From: Brachypterus glaber
Taxonomy: Eukaryota > Arthropoda > Insecta > Coleoptera > Kateretidae
DNA length: 64,000 nucleotides
Direction: 5' to 3'
NCBI GenBank assembly: GCA_958510825.1
Contig: OY294044.1
Location: forward strand, 46,216,626-46,280,625
Within the stretch, counting starts at the first letter, position 1. The number at the start of each line of letters is the position of its first letter. The notes beneath the pieces are model-generated. The model did not search any database. It saw only the letters and a program-made list of their open reading frames with translations, and was not told the DNA's origin. A program made the position numbers and the translations under genes. This document shows, piece by piece, positions 33,099 to 47,473 of this stretch.

Positions 33099-36000
33099 TT
33101 TTTTTTGAAATACGGACCTTGTCATTTTTGAGAGAACCCTCGTAACTACAAACAACGAAAAAATAAGAGATATTTCACAGTTTAAATCCCATTCTCCTTG
33201 ACCCGAGAATGAATACGTGTACGCGATAATCAACTACCGTAGTTATACGAATATATACCGTATTTTTTAACATCCACAGCGTTTACACAAAATAACCAAA
33301 GTAAAAAGTCCCAAAAATATTCCCAAATTTCAGACAAAACAACACTAACCTAGAAAACTTGCTGCCTTGCCTAAGGTTGTCAATATCGGTATTTATAAAT
33401 CTTCACCGTTTGGACTTTTTATGACAGCATAATTCGGATTAAACAGGAAACCAAAAGACGTCTTTTGACGTCTATTATTGGGCGCTGACCTACATAAGGT
33501 CATATTATGACGTCTTGCTGTCGTTCCAGTGAGGTGTATACAACCCAGGGACGTAACATTAATGACGTTATAATAACGTCAGAAATATTACGTTAGAATA
33601 ACGTGTTCAACATTATATATCTCCCCAATTAATACTTACTTATTTATGGTATGAAAGAGGAAACTAGGATTTTGCCCATGAGAAAATTAACCCACAAGGC
33701 TGGAGGCGGAGAGAGTTAATTTTGGAGAGGGCAGTATTATGAGATCCTGTGACAGGATTTCATAGAAAAATTTTGCCATTACTTCCTCCACATATCTGCT
33801 CTTCTCCAGTGAAAGGAAATTTCCACAGGGATAAAAAATCCATACTAATCGCTATAGCGACTGAACTGTACTCTTCAGTTTATGTAATTCCAGAAAAAGA
33901 CTTTATAAAGTCATCAATCTTTAATCAATATATAGAATTTAAAAACTTTTTTTAATGGTAAAAAACAATATGTGGTGCCACCTATTGCCTCAGTATTAAA
34001 CTGAAGTCCCAGCGAAGTACAATTTTGATGACATCAAGGTTTGACCAAATACTGAGGTCTTGTCGACTTCTGATATGCGTGATATGTATGACGTTACAAA
34101 TATGACCTACAACTGACGCCGATATTACGTCGGGGACGTCATCTGGTTTAATAGGAATTAACCCTGCTGTTTAAGACAGTTAGATTTACAACTCCCGGTT
34201 AATAAATAGATACTCTAAACACAACAGAAAGGTTGTTTTAAATGGGAGTTAATTACCGTATTAATAAAAACGGTAGTAATAACTATATGGGGGTAATTAC
34301 CTCCCCCCCCCAAATAAAATAATTGTAAAATTTGTAGGAAAATATTTTTTTCTAAATACGCATTTTCATGATATAATCAGGAAGGTTGAAGACTCCTTCC
34401 CAGAAAGAGCAGTAAGGGGCGCCAAAACGAGTTTTTTTTAAGGTACATATTGCGTTCAAGTGAACCATAGGCCTTTAAATTCATAACAATTTTGGCCTGC
34501 GGCGCTAGAGGTTTCTTACATTTTTATGAAATTTGGACTAGGATTTTTTCGAATTTTGTAAAATTTTGAATAATTAAACTGTTTAAAAATTAAAATAGAT
34601 CATTAGTTCGTAAGCGTGAAATTCGTAAAAATTTTCGCCTGCGGCCCTAGAGCTTTCTTGCATTTTTCTGAAATTTTCAGTAATACCTAATACTGAATTA
34701 AAAAAAAAATCGCCTGTGGCACTGAAATTCGTAAAAAATTTCGCCTGCGGCGATAGAGTTCCTTGTATTTTTGTGAAATTTTAAAATTGTAATTTTAAAA
34801 ACTGGTTTAAAATTAAAATAGCACATGGAGTTTCTAAAAATCTTCGCTTTCTTAGGTTATTTCTTAATTTAAGAATATAATAGTTAAGTTTTTGGATTTT
34901 ACCCCCCCACCTCCTGGATTCGCCCCTGAGTCATATTTATATTCAAAAATTCATCATTATGAAAATATAGTAGTATAGCATTTTTAAATTATGTGCCCCA
35001 TAAAAAATGACCTTCATATTTTTATTGTTTTTTAGCATCTGAATTTTGCTAATCAGTATGTACCAAAAGGGGTTACTTACTATCAAACAGCAATTTTAAT
35101 GGATCCAAACCCAATAAGAACGGCTTTAAATGTTTGCAAATATTTGATATCAAGTCAGGTAAGAAATGGAAAAAATTTATGGTAAAATTTTAAGGTCGAA
35201 TTTATGGCAGAATGGTATATCTAATCATATATTTAAATCTATTTATAGGTGTATGCTGTAGTAGTTTCTCATCCATTAATTGGTGATCTATCACCAGCAG
35301 CTGTTTCTTATACCAGTGGATTTTACCATATACCAGTTATTGGTATATCCTCCAGAGATTCTGCATTTTCAGACAAGGTAGGTATATTTTTCGCAAAATA
35401 ATCAGGTGTAAAACTTTCTTTTGTCCAAGTCAATTAACCGAAAGTTAACCAATTTTTACTTTTATATTTTAGAATTCTAAAATTAAAAGTATTGAAATAC
35501 ACATTTTTTTTTCAAAAATTTTTTTTCCGATTTTTTCACATTTCTCGACGTTTTCGAAGTTTTTAAGAATTTTGAGACCATGTTAAAAAAATTGTCTGTC
35601 TATCTGTCTGTCTGTCGGTCTGTCTGTCTGTCTGTCGGTCTGTCTGTCTGTCTGTCTGTCTGTCGGTCTGTGAACACGATAACTCCGGAAAGACAAATCG
35701 GTGATTTGAAATTTGTAGGGTATATTTGCGTAGTGAATATCTCGGCGGGGATTGAAATTGGGGTATGTGGGTAGGGGAGAAGAGGGTCAAGGGGCCAAAA
35801 AAAGTTAATTTTTGGTATTTTTTTTAAATTTTTTATCGTTCAATTATAATTTTGGCATGTATAGAAAGGTAATAAAATTTACCATAAAAAAGGTAAAAAC
35901 CATTTTTTTCGTAGCACCACTACTTCTGGAGATAATAACAATAGCAAAATAACAAAATACACGCCACTGTGAAGTTTTTTTATTAGTTTATAGGCAAAGC

Positions 36001-39000
36001 CTTGTATTTTGCAAATTTTAATAAGGATTTATGTCCATTTCAAGCAAAAAAAATAGTCGGTCACCTGTTACGATGCGCAGTACTGCTTAGGCAAACGCAA
36101 GTATGCGCAGAATTGTTTGATAATACATACGAATGCTTAAAAGTGTTCTGGCAAACAAATACAAATATACCATGCGCAGAACAGTTTGGTTTAACATATT
36201 TGTGCGCAAAAGTGTTTAATAATCCATACGGATGCCTAAAAGTGTTATGGCAAACAAATACAAATATACCATGCGCAGTACAGTTTGGTTTAACATATTT
36301 ATGCGCAAAAGTGTTTAATAATCCATACGGATGCCTAAAAGTGTTATGGCAAACAAATACAAATATACCATGCGCAGTACAGTTTGGTTTAACATATTTA
36401 TGCGCAAACGTGTTTAATAATCCATACGGATGCCTAAAAGTGTTATGGCAAACAAATACAAATATACCATGCGCAGTACAGTTTGATTTAACATATTTAT
36501 GCTCAAAAGTGTTTAATAATCCATACGGATGCCTAAAAGTGTTATGGCAAAAAAATACAAGTATACCATGCGCAGTACAGTTTGGTTTAACATATTTATG
36601 CGCATGCGCATAAGTGTTTTTTTGCAAAAGTGTTTAATAATACATACGAATACTTAAAAGTGTTCTGGCAAAAAATACATCTCTATACGATATCTATCAT
36701 GATCAAACCGTACTTGTTATAGTAGGTCAAGATTCTTGACCAAGAATCTTGTCAAATTGCTTGCTACAGACTTGACGAACAGACTTGACAAAGTAATGCT
36801 AAACGCTCTGCTTCCAGAGTCTTTCTAAAGTCTTGCCCAAGCCTGGATAAGGAATCTTAATTAATTCTCTTGCTCAAGAATTGTCCAATTATTTACAAAG
36901 AACTTTGTCAAGTACTCTGGTCAAGAAACTTTCCCAAGATCAATGTTACTAGGGAAGTTTGACAAAAGGTGTGTAGTCCATTTCGACTATTCTGCTCGTC
37001 TAAAATATAAAAGTTTACAAACTATTTTGCGCTTCAGATATTTATTTTAATTATGGTCAAATACACATTTTTTTCCTATTTTAGAATATCCATGTTTCCT
37101 TCTTGAGAACTGTACCACCATACTCCCATCAGGCGGATGTATGGGTCGAAATGTTGAAACATTTCAGCTACAAAAAGGTAATATTTATCCATAGCTCAGA
37201 CACAGATGGCAGAGCTCTGTTGGGCAGGTTCCAAACAACGTCGCAAATTTTGGAAGACGATGTCGAAATTAAAGTTCAAGTAGAATCTGTTATCGAATTT
37301 GAAGCAGGCTTAGATAATTTTGAAAAACAGTTGAAAGAAATGAAGAACTTGCAAGCTAGAGTTTACCTGTTATATGCAAAGTAAGTTAGTACCTACTTAA
37401 GGTCACCCCTGATAACACACTTCATCCTAAGAAGGTTTTTTAATCGAAGAATATTCCAAAATACATATTCTTAAAATATTCTAATGGGAATGTTTTTAGA
37501 ATTAATTTTATTAGGTTAGAATTACAAATTTTTTAATATTTAATATCCTTAAAATTGTTAAATGATAATTATTTGCTATTTTTTTCTCTAAACATAGGAC
37601 TTTATGTGTGACGCATGATTTTTATGTCTGGTAGAAAGTTTGCCTTCACAGAAAAACTGCATATCGCATACGAATCTTTCCTGATGGATGCTATATCTAA
37701 AGATTTTTATATAGTTTAATTATTAGGTTTATCAAAAAGACGTAATAATTTTTCCAAATTTATGATATCTCCATAAAAAGGATCGAGTATTATAAAATAT
37801 ATGTGAAAGAAAGAGAAAACCTACATTAATGTAGAATTCTGAAACGTCAACCTACTTTGTTTGCCCTTTCCCCCATATTTAATATTATTACTTAAATGCA
37901 TCAAATAAGAATATTTTAAGAAACATGCTAAGAATATTCTTAGGAGGACATGTACCTGCTTCTAAGAACATTCTTAACATGCTTCTCAAAACATTCTTAT
38001 TTGATGCAGAGGCTTATAAGAAGCTTCTTAGGAACTCCCAGCACGATTAAAACGGTATCCTTTGCATTTATTTAATTTAATCGTTTTAAAATAACCTGAG
38101 CAAAATAGATATGCTTCTAAGAAGCATGCTCTCTTTCCGGATATTTATTTTAAGAATCTTCTTAGAAGGTGTTTGTGCTGGAAAAAATAGTTAAAGTGAT
38201 CTTGGATTTTTTTGTTTCTTTTTATTAAAAAACACCCTACAAAAAGAATAAACTAATTCCAAAAATTTGAAGTACTTCCTTAAATATCCTTTGCTAAATA
38301 TCTATATAATTTAATTAGTATATTCAGAAAAACAATTAAACAGGCCAACAAATCTAGATTTTCTCGATCGGTTGTTGCTTTGTCTATTTAGGGCCACTTG
38401 CACCAACTTTTGGTCTTGGATTATAATACAAGATATATCTCAGCTAAACCGAGTTTAAGTTAAAAATTCTGCGTTCTGATTGGCCGGCCGTCAATTTAAT
38501 CCAAGTTTAAAGTTAAACCATTATTGGTGCAAGTGGTCCTTAGCGTTTTACTGTGATTTGGTGCTTGGTTGATTTGAGCATTTTATTTTTGAAAAAAGCT
38601 TCAGAAACCCAAATGGCTAACCATCTAAAAACTAGAAAACCACCTGGTCTCATATAGAGGTGTATTATTTTAAACATAATATTATGTTAAACATTTTTAT
38701 AAACTGTTTTTTAAAGCGCTGGTAATATTTTTTTAGTAAACATGATGCAAGTGTAATATTCAAAGATGCATCAGCTCTGAATATGACAGATGCAGGTTAC
38801 GCATGGATAGTAACAGAGCAAGCTTTGGAAGCTGATAATGTTCCAGAAGGTATTTTGGGGTTAAGTCTGGTCAATGCAACGAATGAGAAGGCGCACATTC
38901 GGGACAGCATGTAAGATATGTAAATATAGTAAGACACGTTATATGGTCTATAGTCAAAATGGCAAAAAATGGGAAAACCCAAAAAAAAAAATTCTACAAG

Positions 39001-42000
39001 AATTTATGTGTTTTTTTATGCTACCCAATACTGAAAAATTTTTTTTTTGACTGCAGTTTTTTATAGACGAACCAACATAAATAAGATTTTTTCGCGATTA
39101 TCCTAGTTTCTACATTTTAAGAAGCTCTGTTAATATTTTAGCAAATAAGAACCAACTTTAGTTTGAGTAATTTTTCTCTATTGAAAATATTTGACGACTT
39201 TCTTAAAGGTTTTTTTTTTGTAAAATGACAGCATTATAAAGCTACACCGATACCACAAAATAGTGGTACCTATCCCCCTATAACTTTTAGGTTTATTAAC
39301 ATGAAAATGAAATTTAGTGTATGTAAATAATTGAATAAACTGCATTTTTTAACATTGTAAAAAAAATCTGTCGCTTTCGGTTTCGCCGAAAATTACCCCT
39401 ACTTTTTAAACACCGTGTATATTTATTTTTACATATTTTGATCAGAATTGAATTCTGAGTACAACCATGTATTATTTGTCAATTTTTTTCAGAATTTTTT
39501 AATTAAATTTTAATTTTAAATCTAGTTAGCTTTGGAATATGCAACAATATTCTTGGATAAGTAATTTTCTTAGGAAAAATATGAAACAATGTTTTATTTA
39601 ATTAATAACCATCCCAAAAACCATCCCAAAAAATATCATATTGAAACGTATTGAAACACTTAGAGACGTACTTGAAATCGTCTGAATGTGTTTTAATACG
39701 TTTCAATACATTTTTTATAAGGCAGCTCTTCAAAACTACTAAAATATTTTTTTTTCAATAAAACTCAAGTTTTTTAAATTAGAAGGTACTTGAACCGTAG
39801 TACCATTAAATTATTATTTTCTTAAAAGATTGATACCAATATCATTATCAATATTAATGGCCAAAAAATTACTATATAGTAATTTTTACTATATAGTAAT
39901 TAAATATTAAATTTAATTAAAAAATTATATGTTCTGTCAAAAATTAAAAAATAATATATGGTATATACTCAGAATTTAATTCTGAATCAAAATATGTAAA
40001 AATATACAGAGAGTTCCATTAAAAAATCAAAAGTTGAGGTCCGGCGAAACCGGAAGTGGAAGGTTTTTTATATAAAATGCAGTTTATTTAATTATTTACA
40101 TCCCCTAAATTTCATTTAATAAACAAAAAAGTTATAGGGGGGTACCAGTACTTTGTGGCACGCAGTATACTGTAATATAATATTCTATATTTTTAATAAA
40201 TATTTCCTTGTTAAATTAAAAATATACAACTTTTTGACAACAAAAATGTAAAATTTTAGTTTATTACACTTGCTTCTATATATTCCAGATACGTTTTGGC
40301 CTCCGCTCTCAGAGAAATGAACCAAACCAAAGAAATAACTCAAGCACCAAAAGACTGCGACGATTCTGGATCGATCTGGGAAACCGGAAAAGATCTGTTC
40401 AATTTTATCCGAAAACAGGTACTTCTTGATGGTGAGACTGGGAAAGTGGCTTTCGATGATCAGGGAGATAGAATAAATGCGGAGTATAATGTGGTTAATA
40501 TTCAGGCTAAGAAAAGTGGAAAGAAAAGAGTCGTGGTTGGAAAATATCATTATAATCATGTAAGTTAAAATAGGTTAGAAAAATTAAGTTAAAGCGAAAA
40601 ACATTACAAGTAATTACTTGCAAAAACTTTGCACCGTAAAAGTTTTTTGCATGCCTTTACAATTTTTAAGAGAGTGTATTTCGCCCAAAAGAAATATTTT
40701 TAATAAACATAGGTTAATAAAAAATATATATTTTATAAGAACAAACAAAAATAGATCTATATAATTATATTGGTCATTAAAATAAATTAATTTGAATAAC
40801 TGATTTTTATAAAATTTAAATTTTTAAAATTAAGAACCCTCACACTATGTGAAGAATATACAAGAAAACAAGTTATATAAAATTTAACTCTAAAAATAAA
40901 AATTATTTAGTTTATTACTTAGGTTTTTATACAACAGAGTCATGGAGAGCCCCAAATAAGCTTTAAGCTTGTGGTAGAGGCTCTCCATTAATTTTGAGCA
41001 TAATTAGTAGGGGTGACCGGGGCTAGTTGTCGCAGGGGTAAGTTGTCGAAGTGCTTATATCTTAAAAAGTAAAATATTTTTCTGAGCCAAACCAAGATTA
41101 ACCGCTTCGTTACAACAGTGCCATTTATCATTTGTAAACTTAAATGCAATAAATTAAAAGAACATCCAGATAAACCAAAAAATGTAAAAACTAAAGAGCC
41201 CAGTAATTTTTTTGTGGTAAATATTTTTTCTTATTGTTACTGATTTAAAGAATTAAGATAAGAGAATTTTATGTATAATAATAGTTTAAGGTGTATATTA
41301 TTTGTTGATATTGTCATTTAGGAGTGTTTATTCGTTAATTAGAAAGTACTTGATACATAACGTAAAATTGACCACTGGGGCTAGTTGTCGCATTTGGTTT
41401 GGGGCTAGTTGTCGCATGATCTGGAGATATGTTCATGGTATAACATTTCCTTTTTGGCATTTTTTTAAAAAAAATGTCTAAAAAAGTGAAACTTTGTCGA
41501 ATATCAAATAAATTCGTTTATTAAATTATATTAAATTAAAAAAAAAAATCAAAAAAATATTATTTAATTATAAAGTTGGAAATTTTGGCACAAAAGTAAA
41601 AAGTTAGATAACAATCAGCTTGTGGAGAGGCACATGTCTAGTTATTTATAATTTTTATAAATGCCTTTATATTTCTTCAAAAAAATGTACTCGAAGTGCC
41701 GCGACAACGTGCACGTGCACATGGGGCACGTTGTCGCAATTTTCAAGACAAAAAAAAAATAACTCTAATACCCTATAAATTTTTTCATGTTTTTTCTTTA
41801 AATAATGTTACTGAAACATGCAGCTAAAATTACCAGTAGGTCGCTAAAAAAAAAAAACAAAAATAAAGGAAAAAACTGAAAAAAGTGCGACTATTAGCAC
41901 TAACATTTATAACACTATGTGGTATAAAACACCTTTAAAAGTCCTAATGAGTATAAATAAAGTAATTTAGACCAAGTTGACTTTTAAGTCTGCAGACCAA

Positions 42001-45000
42001 ACTAAGAAAAGTGGTGTTAAATACTGCAAAGCCGCCGCAATAAAATACCTATCTAATTGTATAAACCTAATACTAAAAATGTATACTTTTTAGAACTCAA
42101 CGAGGATGCATTTATCAGTGGAAGAGAAGAATATTATCTGGCCTGGTAAAAAGTTTGTGAAACCAGAAGGCTTCATGATACCAACACATTTGAAAGTGCT
42201 GACCATAGAAGAAAAACCGTTTGTTTATGTCAGAAAATTGGTAGAAACTTCCGATTCTTGTACCCAAGATGAGATACCGTGTCCGCATTTTAATTCGACT
42301 AATGACAGTAATTATGGTTTAGTTTAGTTTATTGTATAGTCCCTTGCAACTTTTTCTCAAATAGCTTCTCATATGTATATGAAAGTTCATTTCTTTAAGA
42401 AACCTACCCTAGTAGAAATTTAACGTTAGGGTAACGTTTTTCTAATGTTATAAAACTGTATAAAAGTACGTTATAAAATATGAGCAAAAGTCCCGCTTTA
42501 GAATCAAACGTTAGTTACAAACGTTAATCTAACGTTAGATTTTTAAGTTAGAAATACGTTAAAAGTACTTTTAATTTCTAACTTTCGGAGGGGGCGTGGC
42601 CAACTAGGAAATTTCTACCTGTATCATAAAATAGCAGCTGGGGACAACTTTATTCATATAAATAAATCTTCATATATTTTAGCAATCATAATATTTTAAA
42701 TAAATTTCGTTACATTTATTTATAAAAATATTTTTAGTTGGCCCTAAATATTTTTCGTGTAATATACTGTTATACTTCGATAAATACGTTTACCTCTCAG
42801 AAAAACTTTATATTTAGTTACTTAATATTTATCTAAACATTCAGAATCTTAAAATATTTTTTCAATTCTAGTACAGCGTTGTCAGACTTACTATAATTTT
42901 GACTCTTGGGGGATATTTTTTTAAACATTATAGAAATAATAAATAATTATCAAACCTAGGCGCATAGCTGCCTAAAATGAGTATTTTCTACTATTATATT
43001 AGCTATAATAGCTTACGTATTATTAATGGAAATTAAAAAATAGTTAAAGTTAGAATAAGGTTAGAAAAAGGTTAGAATTTAGTTAGGAAACTAACGTTAG
43101 ATTTATGTATTTTGTCAAACGTTAGTTTTTAAGGTTAGATTTATATATTTTATAACGTTTTTGTCAAGCTTTAGTTTTTAAGGTTAGATTTATAACGTTT
43201 TTGTATAACGTTAGAGACTAAACATAAAAATGCCACTAATCTAATGTTATGTTAAGTTAGATTTATATATTTTTCTACCAGGGTAAAGAATCAAGGTTTC
43301 TTGAAGAAATAAACTTTCTTTGATCCAGTCCAGAGCGCTCAAATCGCATTTTGTAAAATTTTCATAAATATTGCCAATTTTAAGGGTTCCAACGTCTAGC
43401 AACTTTTTCTCAAATACCTTTTCATATGTATATGAAATTTCCTTTCTTTAAGAAACCTAGAGCATCCAGGTTTCTTAAAGAAATGAACTTTCTTTGATCC
43501 AGTCCAGAACGCTCAAATCGAGGCTCAAATCGTATTTCGTAAAATTATCATAAATATTGCCAATTTTTAGGGTTCCAGCGTCTAGCTAGCTGATAATGAA
43601 CTTCTCTCTACCTTAACATATAAATTAATATTTTATTCTAGTTTTTATATTATTATTATTTTTTGCTTGAAAGCAAACATTTTCTGAGCAAATATTTGCA
43701 AAAAACTACCTGCCGTTTAATAGGAAAGTTCATAAGTTTCGAAATTTAACCTATTATTATTTTTCAGAAAGCTAATTTATTTAGGATGGTTGTGGCCTTT
43801 GCTCTATTTTAATTTAATTAATAGCAATAAACTGTTAACAGCTCTTATTACAAAAAAAATATATATTTTTTAGTGGAAGGTGCATACTGCTGCAAAGGCT
43901 ATTGCATGGATCTTCTGAAAGAACTTTCAAAAAAGATCAACTTTACATACAGTTTAGCTCTATCTCCAGACGGACAATTTGGAAATTATCTCATAAAAAA
44001 TTCCTCGCTTAGTGTCAAAAAAGAATGGACGGGTCTTATTGCAGAACTGGTATCAGATAGAGCAGATATGATTGTAGCACCATTGACCATTAATCCAGAA
44101 AGAGCAGAATTTATTGAATTTAGTAAACCGTTCAAGTATCAAGGAATTACTATTTTGGAGAAAAAGGTAAAAAGCTAGCAATATGCATAAATGTGTACAA
44201 AAACAATAAACTCTGGTACTATAGTAGTTCAGTAATATTAGGATTTAGTTACGGAAAAATTCCCATTTGGCTAAATTTTTGTGTACGCCTTCGCCTTGCA
44301 ATGAAGGGTTTGTCTAAGAAATCCTATGGTGTTTTTTGCGAAAGTCATTGCATGTTGAAAATAACCATGTTTAAACAATTTTATGCGCGCCGTAAATTAA
44401 CAAAGCTCTAGCGCGAAAACGGTTGAGATTTCAAAAAAGTTACAGAATCTTTTTTGCAGAAAATTTTATGCTCGACAAATTTTATAATAGGTCCTTTTTG
44501 CATAACTGCAAATTTGAAGAAAATATTCCCAAAAAACCACATATGTGCCGACTAATTGCAAAATAAAAAATTAAGCTCGCGTCGTACACATGGGGACTTT
44601 TCATTCAATGTTTATAATGACAAGGCGAAGGTGTACACAAAAATTTAACCAGGTGGGAATTTTTCCGTAACTAGTGGTTCTTTAAATCTAATATGGCTGG
44701 AGTATAGTGCAAATCCCGGGTTTACAAGAACTGTGCTACACCCCAGTTTTAAAGGTTTTTTTGTGTGCTACTTCATGACCATTTTCAAATAATTTCCATA
44801 TCATGGATAGATTACCTATCAGGGGTAAAAACAAATGATTAAAATCTCAAAAGAATTTCTCCAGATATAATAATAAAATTTATAATAATAATAATATTAA
44901 TAAATTGGAGATTAGAATGGTAAAATAAGTTAAGAAGATTTTAGCAGAACTTTAGCACTATTCCTAAAATCCATAACTGTTTGATTTTCAAGAATCAAGA

Positions 45001-47413
45001 ATCACTATTGCTTCTTCTGGGACGAATTATTTAATATATTTTTTATATTTTTAGAAATATAGGTAATCGTGTTTTATTTTAGCCTTCTAGGTCATCAACT
45101 TTGGTATCGTTCTTGCAACCCTTCAGCAACACTCTATGGATATTAGTCATGGTATCGGTCCATGTGGTAGCCCTAGTACTGTACCTTCTGGACCGTTTTT
45201 CTCCATTTGGTCGTTTTAAACTGTCAAATACGGATGGCACTGAAGAGGACGCCCTCAATTTATCTAGTGCCATTTGGTTCGCTTGGGGAGTACTTCTAAA
45301 TAGTGGAATAGGCGAAGGAACACCAAGAAGTTTTTCAGCTAGAGTTTTGGGAATGGTGTGGGCTGGTTTTGCTATGATCATCGTCGCCTCGTATACTGCC
45401 AACTTGGCAGCTTTCCTCGTGTTGGAGAGACCGAAAACCAAGTTGACAGGAATAAACGATGCTAGGGTAGGAAACAATTTATCATAAAACATCGTTTTAT
45501 AATAAATATCAAAATTTAAAGTATTAGGTTGGATAGTAAACATAAAGAGTCTATTTTTATGTGGCAATATCTTCGTAGCCAATAATTTCAATTTAATGAT
45601 ATAAAATATTTAAGTCACTTTATGTGGTTCACCTCAAACCGATTTAAATATTTTGCTTCAATCAATTATTAAAAAAAAATAACGTTACCGTCAACTAACG
45701 ATTATTATTTTCTAGTTAAGAAACACCATGGAAAACCTGACGTGTGCTACAGTGAGAGGTTCTTCTGTAGACATGTATTTTAGAAGACAAGTGGAGTTAT
45801 CAAACATGTACCGCACAATGGAGGCAAATAATTACTATACAGCAGAAGCTGCCATTAATGATGTCAAGCAAGGGTAAATGTTAACTAAATATTAACTAAA
45901 TATTTTACATAAAAATTTAATGAAGTGACTTAGATAAATAACACGGAAATTGTGTTAACCTAATGGAGCTCTCTACAACTAGAATTATGAAACAAAAGAC
46001 GTCTACCATATCTCTAACTCATTTGTGCTACACGTTCCAGCCAACCAAATAAATACTGTATTTGTTTTTCATATAACAAATACAGTATTTATTTGGTTGG
46101 CCGGAAAGTGTAGCACTGAGTGTCATGAACGAACATAGCTAAAGTGAATATGTAGAATAAGATAATTCTACTAAAATTTAGATGGCGCCAGTAATTTCTT
46201 TAATAAAAATAATATAGTTACACTTTTCGCCCGGCCAAGTAAATATTGTATTTGTTCAACAAAGAACAAATACAGAACTTGTTTGGTTTGGTGAAAGTGG
46301 GAGTGTATGTATGTCTTCTATCCTTTTTGGGTGGAACTTTTGTTCCTGTCTAATCTAACGGGAGAAATCGCCATTGATATTAATCTTTTTAAGTGAACAT
46401 TAAATGCAAGTAATTTCAGATATTAAATCTCCTTATTGCGTTTCTACTAAGCAGATTTTTAATATGCCTTCAGAATGTATGGCTTCTAAAATAAGTTCTG
46501 CAGACATATTATAAATTAAATAAAATTTTGTGTAAAATATCTATCCTGCTTTCACGAAACATTATTTCAAATTATTATCTTGTGTATAACTCATATAGAC
46601 TATATATGTGTCTCGGGTTATCATATGTTTATTCCTTATTAAACCACATTCCATAAATACCCAGTATAGACGAAGGTCTATTTTTTTTTTAATGTCCGCT
46701 TATTAAATGTTTATTATAAGTACCTATATACGTAAATTTACGAATAATAAAAGCGGACATTTTAACCCAAAATAGAGCTTTTTGTATACTGGGTAGGAAG
46801 TAGGTCACATGGGTATTTCTCAGTTAAGGGATAGCAAAAGTGTCCGACGAATTTTTTTCTTCAAACAAAGAAAATAAATGATTAGGGATAAAGGGCTGTC
46901 CATATATTACATAACGCAGTTTTTCGAAATTTTTGACCTCCTGTGTCACACCCCCCTCCCCTAGGGTGTCACGTAACAATATCCAAATAATTCAATACCA
47001 GAAAAAGTCATGTGCAGGGCGTAGCGAAGAAGATATATTGGAGGGAGAAAAGGTCGAAAAATGTTTAGTCTAAAATTAAAAATTTTATCCCTTTGACAAA
47101 AAAATTATGACTAAAAAAAAAAAAACGTTCCCACTACTGCCAAAATTACAACTATATCAAATTTCAATATCAACTACAGCTAAAATTAAAACTTTTTTTT
47201 CCTTAGACGAAAAAGTTCAAGATTAGTGTGGGGAAAGCTCCCCATCTCCATATGACTACCGCCCTAGTAGTATTTTTCCGGCATTACAAATCTCGCTATT
47301 TCTTCAATTTTTGGTGAACATTCGCTCAAATCATTTTCGTAGATCCCCTCCCTCCCCCCTGTCACAAACTGTCACATTTTATGTGACCCCTCCCCCCCCC
47401 CTAGACGCGTTAC

Positions 47414-47473
<60 letters not shown>

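Noticed and set aside
36002..36627. Overlapping 203- and 188-codon frames
   Set aside because: Both come from the 99-bp minisatellite; no promoter, splice fit or domain.
44193..44411. 72-codon frame in Nmdar1 intron 8
   Set aside because: It lies wholly within an inverted-repeat element that has a relative at 62200-63180.
45079..45591. 170-codon minus-strand frame
   Set aside because: It is the shadow of Nmdar1 exon 9, whose sequence is fully explained by the receptor.
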